DNA from: UBA3102 sp964413055 | GTDB taxonomy: Bacteria; Bacillota; Desulfotomaculia; Desulfotomaculales; Pelotomaculaceae | Reading direction: 5' to 3' | DNA: 64,000 nucleotides | NCBI GenBank assembly: GCA_964413055.1 | Contig: CAYPRB010000010.1 | Span: 6,090 to 70,089, forward strand | Shown here: in pieces, positions 61,202-64,000 of the stretch | How the letters are laid out: the number at the start of each line of letters is the position of its first letter | Numbering within the stretch: the stretch's first letter is position 1 | Notes under the pieces: generated by a model | The model's database searches: none | Seen by the model: only the letters and a program-made list of their open reading frames with translations | What the model was told of the DNA's origin: nothing | Made by a program: the position numbers and the translations under genes

Positions 61202-61912
61202 ATGTTGAAAGCAAGCTTAACCAAAAAATTGTTGCACTTTACGCTTGAATTAAACTTGAGGGCGGATAATCAAATTGTAGTATTATGGGGCCCGTCAGGC
61301 GCCGGTAAAACCACTGTTTTACAGTGCCTGGCCGGTTTGCTGAATCCGGGTTCAGGGTTTATTAAATTGGGACACCGCACACTCTATTCTTCCGAAAAAA
61401 ATATCTTTGTACCCGCACGCCATCGCAACATCGGCTATGTTTTCCAGGATTATTTCCTTTTTCCTCATATGACGGTGCGGCAAAATGTTTTATACGGGCT
61501 TAAAAACAAAAAACGTGAGTTGCGGGATTCCTCCATTAACCCACTTGAGTTGTTAGATTCATTCGATGTGGGCCATCTTATCGACCGGTACCCGGGGCAG
61601 CTGTCAGGAGGGGAAAAACAGCGGGTCGCCCTGGCCAGGGCCCTGGTTGTGCAACCGGACCTGCTTTTGTTGGACGAGCCGTTCAGTGCCCTGGATAAAA
61701 ACACTAAACTCAGTCTCAGGAAGGAAGTAAAAAAATTGCACCGGCAATGGCAAATCCCCTTTATTTTGGTTTCACACGACGAAGAAGACGCAAAATATTT
61801 GGGAGACGTGATCATCTCGTTGGAAAAAGGCCGGTTGAAAGATGAAAGCCTTCAATACCCGGATTATATACCTGATTACTATAATAGGGAATTGTTAAAT
61901 GTCAGTAGTTAA
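61202..61912 (+). CDS. modC: Molybdate ABC transporter ATPase (short form)
   Basis: 236 aa, ATG with GGTGAT upstream. Walker A GPSGAGKTT, signature LSGGEKQRVALARALVV, Walker B LLLLDEPFSALD, and an H-loop SHDEED. The C-terminal regulatory MOP domain of E. coli ModC is missing, so, like the neighbouring regulator, it lacks a molybdate-sensing part. It would energise ModB. The operon ends at the hairpin 61951-61990. Confidence 0.93.
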   Translation: MLKASLTKKLLHFTLELNLRADNQIVVLWGPSGAGKTTVLQCLAGLLNPGSGFIKLGHRTLYSSEKNIFVPARHRNIGYVFQDYFLFPHMTVRQNVLYGLKNKKRELRDSSINPLELLDSFDVGHLIDRYPGQLSGGEKQRVALARALVVQPDLLLLDEPFSALDKNTKLSLRKEVKKLHRQWQIPFILVSHDEEDAKYLGDVIISLEKGRLKDESLQYPDYIPDYYNRELLNVSS

Positions 61913-61950
61913 ATTAATATCATTGATTGATTCGATGCGCTGAAACTTTA

Positions 61951-61990
61951 AAAGCCTTGCCCTTTCGAGAGAGACTAAGGGTAAGGCTTT
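61951..61990 (+). terminator. Hairpin after modABC
   Basis: AAAGCCTTGCCCTT (61951-61964) pairs with AAGGGTAAGGCTTT (61977-61990), 14 bp with one G-U pair. The tail has only a short T-run, so termination is probable but not certain. Confidence 0.7.
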
Positions 61991-62079
61991 ATCATTAAGT
62001 CAGGTGTTGATGGGAACAGCTTTTAAAAGGTATAATTTTAACAATGTAATTGTATGAGGCATATCCGGGAGGAGCTAAA

Positions 62080-63483
62080 TTGATCGAAAAGAAACTTCCA
62101 TTAAGGAAGGCGGAAAAAATTGAGTTGCTTATTGACGGTCTCAGTCATGCCGGGGAAGGTGTGGGACGGTATAACGGAATGACGGTATTTGTCCCCTTTA
62201 CCTTACCGGGAGAAACGGTTCGGGCGGAAGTGGCCGTTTTAAAGAAAAATTACGCCCGCGCACGCCTAATATATATTATCGAGTTCTCACCGGCCCGGAA
62301 AGAACCGGTATGCCCCCGTTTTTTCCGGTGCGGCGGCTGCCACTTGCAACATGTTACCTACCAGGAACAACTGAAATTTAAAACCCGTCTGGTCAGAGAC
62401 AGCCTGGCACGCATTGCCGGCCTGGACGAAGTAAACGTCCTCGAAACGGCCGGCATGGAGTACCCCTGGCACTACCGCAATAAAGCCGGCTTTCATGTTC
62501 AGGAGTGTGGTACAGGCTATGAAATGGGTTTTTATGAAGAGGGGTCCCACAAATTGGCCGGTTTTTTTAAAGAAGTTGCCGGTTTAAAATCGGGCTGCCT
62601 GCTGGTGGAAAAGGAACTGAATGAAGCAGCGCAAATCATCGGGATGCTTCTTAATAAACACGGGAATAAAGTTAGTCTTAAAGGACGAACGGATAATTTT
62701 ATCCGGCACGTGGTACTGCGCAAGGCTTTTGCCACGGGCGAAATGATGGCGTTACTGGTCACCCGGGGCGGAGATTGGCCGCAACAAAAAGCCTTCGCAA
62801 ATGAATTGTTATCTTTGTGGCCGGGATTCACCTCGGTGGTCAGGAACATAAACGAAGGTCCTCCCGGAATGATTTTAGGAAATAAAAACCTGATTTTGGA
62901 CGGGCGTGACTATATTACTGACCGCCTCAGTAATTTGGCGTTCAGGATATCCCCCTCATCTTTTTACCAGGTCAATCCGGTTCAAACCATGCTTGTGTAC
63001 CGCAAGGTGCTGGAATACGCGGCGCTTTCCGGTTCAGAGACAGTTGTCGACGCTTACAGCGGCATCGGCACTATTGCCTTGTTCCTGGCCGGGCAGGCCA
63101 AGAAAGTGCACGGCATAGAGTTTGTGGCCCGGGCGGTGGAAGACGCCCGCCAAAACGCATCGTTAAACAAAATTGACCACATTGCCTTCCATCACGGTAA
63201 AGCAGAAAAAGTCCTTCCTGCTTTAGCCGCGCGCAGCCTGCACCCCGATTTGACAGTACTGGACCCGCCCCGCAAGGGGTGTGAACGGAAGACCCTCGAA
63301 GCAATATCTGAAATGAAAGTGCCCCGGGTAATATACGTTTCCTGCAATCCCGGCACCCTGGCCCGGGACTGCCGTTTTCTGACCGCCAAAGGATACCGGG
63401 TGCAAGAAGTACAGCCGGTAGACATGTTCCCCTGGACTAAGCACGTTGAGACGGTGGTATTGATGTCAAGGGTTGAGAAGTGA
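62080..63483 (+). CDS. rlmD: 23S rRNA (uracil-5-)-methyltransferase
   Basis: 467 aa from the TTG at 62080, which has GGGAGGAG 5 nt upstream; an in-frame TTG at 62050 lacks one. An N-terminal TRAM domain (residues 8-65) precedes CPRFFRCGGCHLQH, the iron-sulfur cysteine motif; the SAM domain has VVDAYSGIGTIALFLAG and VLDPPRKGC, and the catalytic Cys is in YVSCNPGTLARD. It methylates a uridine of 23S rRNA to m5U; the exact position (RlmCD type in Firmicutes) is not decided by sequence alone. Confidence 0.92.
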   Translation: MIEKKLPLRKAEKIELLIDGLSHAGEGVGRYNGMTVFVPFTLPGETVRAEVAVLKKNYARARLIYIIEFSPARKEPVCPRFFRCGGCHLQHVTYQEQLKFKTRLVRDSLARIAGLDEVNVLETAGMEYPWHYRNKAGFHVQECGTGYEMGFYEEGSHKLAGFFKEVAGLKSGCLLVEKELNEAAQIIGMLLNKHGNKVSLKGRTDNFIRHVVLRKAFATGEMMALLVTRGGDWPQQKAFANELLSLWPGFTSVVRNINEGPPGMILGNKNLILDGRDYITDRLSNLAFRISPSSFYQVNPVQTMLVYRKVLEYAALSGSETVVDAYSGIGTIALFLAGQAKKVHGIEFVARAVEDARQNASLNKIDHIAFHHGKAEKVLPALAARSLHPDLTVLDPPRKGCERKTLEAISEMKVPRVIYVSCNPGTLARDCRFLTAKGYRVQEVQPVDMFPWTKHVETVVLMSRVEK

Positions 63484-63490
63484 GTGTGTC

Positions 63491-63520
63491 AAAAGTCCAG
63501 TAATATTGGGCTTTTCGAGG
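63491..63520 (+). terminator. Terminator-like hairpin after rlmD
   Basis: AAAAGTCCA (63491-63499) pairs with TGGGCTTTT (63507-63515), 9 bp with one G-U pair and a 7-nt loop. Confidence 0.55.
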
Positions 63521-63600
63521 TTTGAGAGTTAAAATACAATGTGTAAAATTTGTGAAAATATCGGTTCGTGGGAACAAGTCCAAAGGCATGATTTTGAACG

Positions 63601-63719
63601 TGACAGAGCGATTTAGATGTCGGTGTTTGACGAGTGGTCAGTTTGGATAACATGGGTTCGCGAGTGGTCGATTTAGATGTTTTTTGAATTTGTGGGGGTT
63701 GTGTGGTCTGGTTGGATGT
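63601..63719 (+). repeat. Array of four degenerate 20-bp repeats, possibly an IS21-type end
   Basis: Units start at 63601, 63631, 63661 and 63700 (intervals 30, 30 and 39 bp) and resemble CGAGTGGTCGATTTAGATGT. Units 1 and 2 each match unit 3 at 15 of 20 positions. Repeated GTGGTCAATTT-like blocks are characteristic of the ends of IS21-family elements, so this may be a remnant. No transposase is seen. Confidence 0.5.
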
Positions 63720-63792
63720 TAGTTAAAACAAGCAATTCTTGAAGCGATAAATCGAGACTGGAAAAGCTTCAAGTATAATGAGGTGAGCATAC

Positions 63793-64000
63793 ATGAATGA
63801 TATTAAAACAATATTAGATAAAGTTGTATCTGTATTGGCAGATGTTTCAGGTATTCAGGCTGTCGTGCTTGGAGGATCCCGTGCAAGGGGCACGCATTCC
63901 TCTGAATCGGATATTGATATCGGTATCTATTACGATAAAGAAACTCTTGACCTTGTGTCCTTGAACAAGGCAGCAAAACTTGTGGATGATGAACACAGGG
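63793..64000 (+). CDS. Nucleotidyltransferase-domain protein (truncated by window edge)
   Basis: ATG at 63793 with GAGGTGA 6 nt upstream; the frame runs past the window end. The 69 visible residues have the nucleotidyltransferase core GGSRARGTHSSESDIDIGIYYD, with the GS and DxD motifs. It may be a MNT/HepT-like toxin-antitoxin component or an aminoglycoside-adenylyltransferase-like protein; the missing C-terminus decides. The adjacent IS-like repeats suggest an acquired region. Confidence 0.75.
   Translation, partial: MNDIKTILDKVVSVLADVSGIQAVVLGGSRARGTHSSESDIDIGIYYDKETLDLVSLNKAAKLVDDEHR

Larger units (their letters stand above)
63484..63792. other. Non-coding stretch between rlmD and the nucleotidyltransferase gene
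   Basis: About 309 bp with no gene. It holds the rlmD terminator, then an array of four related 20-bp units (63601-63719), which is described separately. The region is G/T-rich on the plus strand, unlike neighbouring intergenic DNA. Confidence 0.6.

Noticed and set aside
1..64000. tRNA, rRNA, CRISPR arrays, prophage or intact insertion sequences
   Set aside because: I saw no cloverleaf-like or rRNA-like segment, no regular repeat-spacer array and no transposase, integrase or phage structural gene.

Overview
The window comes from a strictly anaerobic, endospore-forming Firmicute and looks most like the Peptococcaceae (Desulfotomaculum/Pelotomaculum relatives). Evidence: sporulation genes spmA, spmB, spoIIP, spoIVA and a spoVR homologue; a clostridial IspH-ribosomal protein S1 fusion; AdhE; DUF881, DUF3189, DUF512 and DUF1614 families; GGAGG-type ribosome binding sites with frequent TTG/GTG starts; and moderate GC with AT-rich intergenic DNA. 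The assignment rests on recognised families, not on a database search.

Layout. 1-4.6 kb: the end of a surface-type protein, then a YkoEDC-like ECF transporter with unusual extracytoplasmic domains. 4.6-6.8 kb: small genes (a kinase-fold protein, DUF6485, a zinc ribbon, DUF1284). 6.9-11.8 kb, minus strand: a trpBADCF operon without trpE or trpG, with a long leader. 12.4-17 kb: spoVR, a GidA/TrmFO-like flavoprotein and a ClC channel. 17.2-20.3 kb: spmAB, rluB and two unknown genes. 20.3-28.5 kb: hutP-like, aroH, aroF, tyrA, aroA, cmk, plsC and ispH-rpsA, i.e. chorismate and tyrosine synthesis followed by housekeeping genes. 28.6-38 kb: DUF1614, spoIIP, two DUF3189 genes, DUF512, der, plsY, gpsA, spoIVA. 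38.2-42.3 kb: ACT-domain pheB, hom, thrB, lysC. 42.3-49.2 kb: apgM, a YcdB/SLH surface protein with a broken second copy, DUF1847, two DUF881 genes. 49.3-55.4 kb: an ECF sigma factor, putative anti-sigma factor, large membrane protein and ABC exporter. 55.5-63.5 kb: adhE, a hydrolase, a ModE-like regulator with modABC, and rlmD. 63.5-64 kb: a repeat array and the start of a nucleotidyltransferase gene.

The most interesting region is the trp leader (11480-11769, minus strand). A consensus promoter is followed by ten NAG triplets at about 5-nt spacing and a terminator that competes with a possible antiterminator. A second set of about ten NAG triplets and a second terminator-like hairpin follow. 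This has the layout of a TRAP (MtrB) attenuator, apparently twice in tandem. The 5' end of trpB also looks split by a 43-nt insertion flanked by ATAAAA repeats. The TrpD, TrpC and TrpF proteins belong to divergent subfamilies. A HutP-family RNA-binding protein that seems to have lost two histidine/metal ligands is encoded just before aroH, so RNA-level control of aromatic amino acid genes is a plausible theme of the window. No TRAP gene is present here.

Other signals worth attention: a ModE-box-like palindrome before modA, an internal start in lysC for a beta subunit, a possible internal start for free S1, a 5'-truncated YcdB/SLH gene, the sigma/anti-sigma/ABC operon, and 20-bp repeats at 63.6-63.7 kb resembling an IS21-type end. 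I found no tRNA, rRNA, CRISPR array or intact mobile element.
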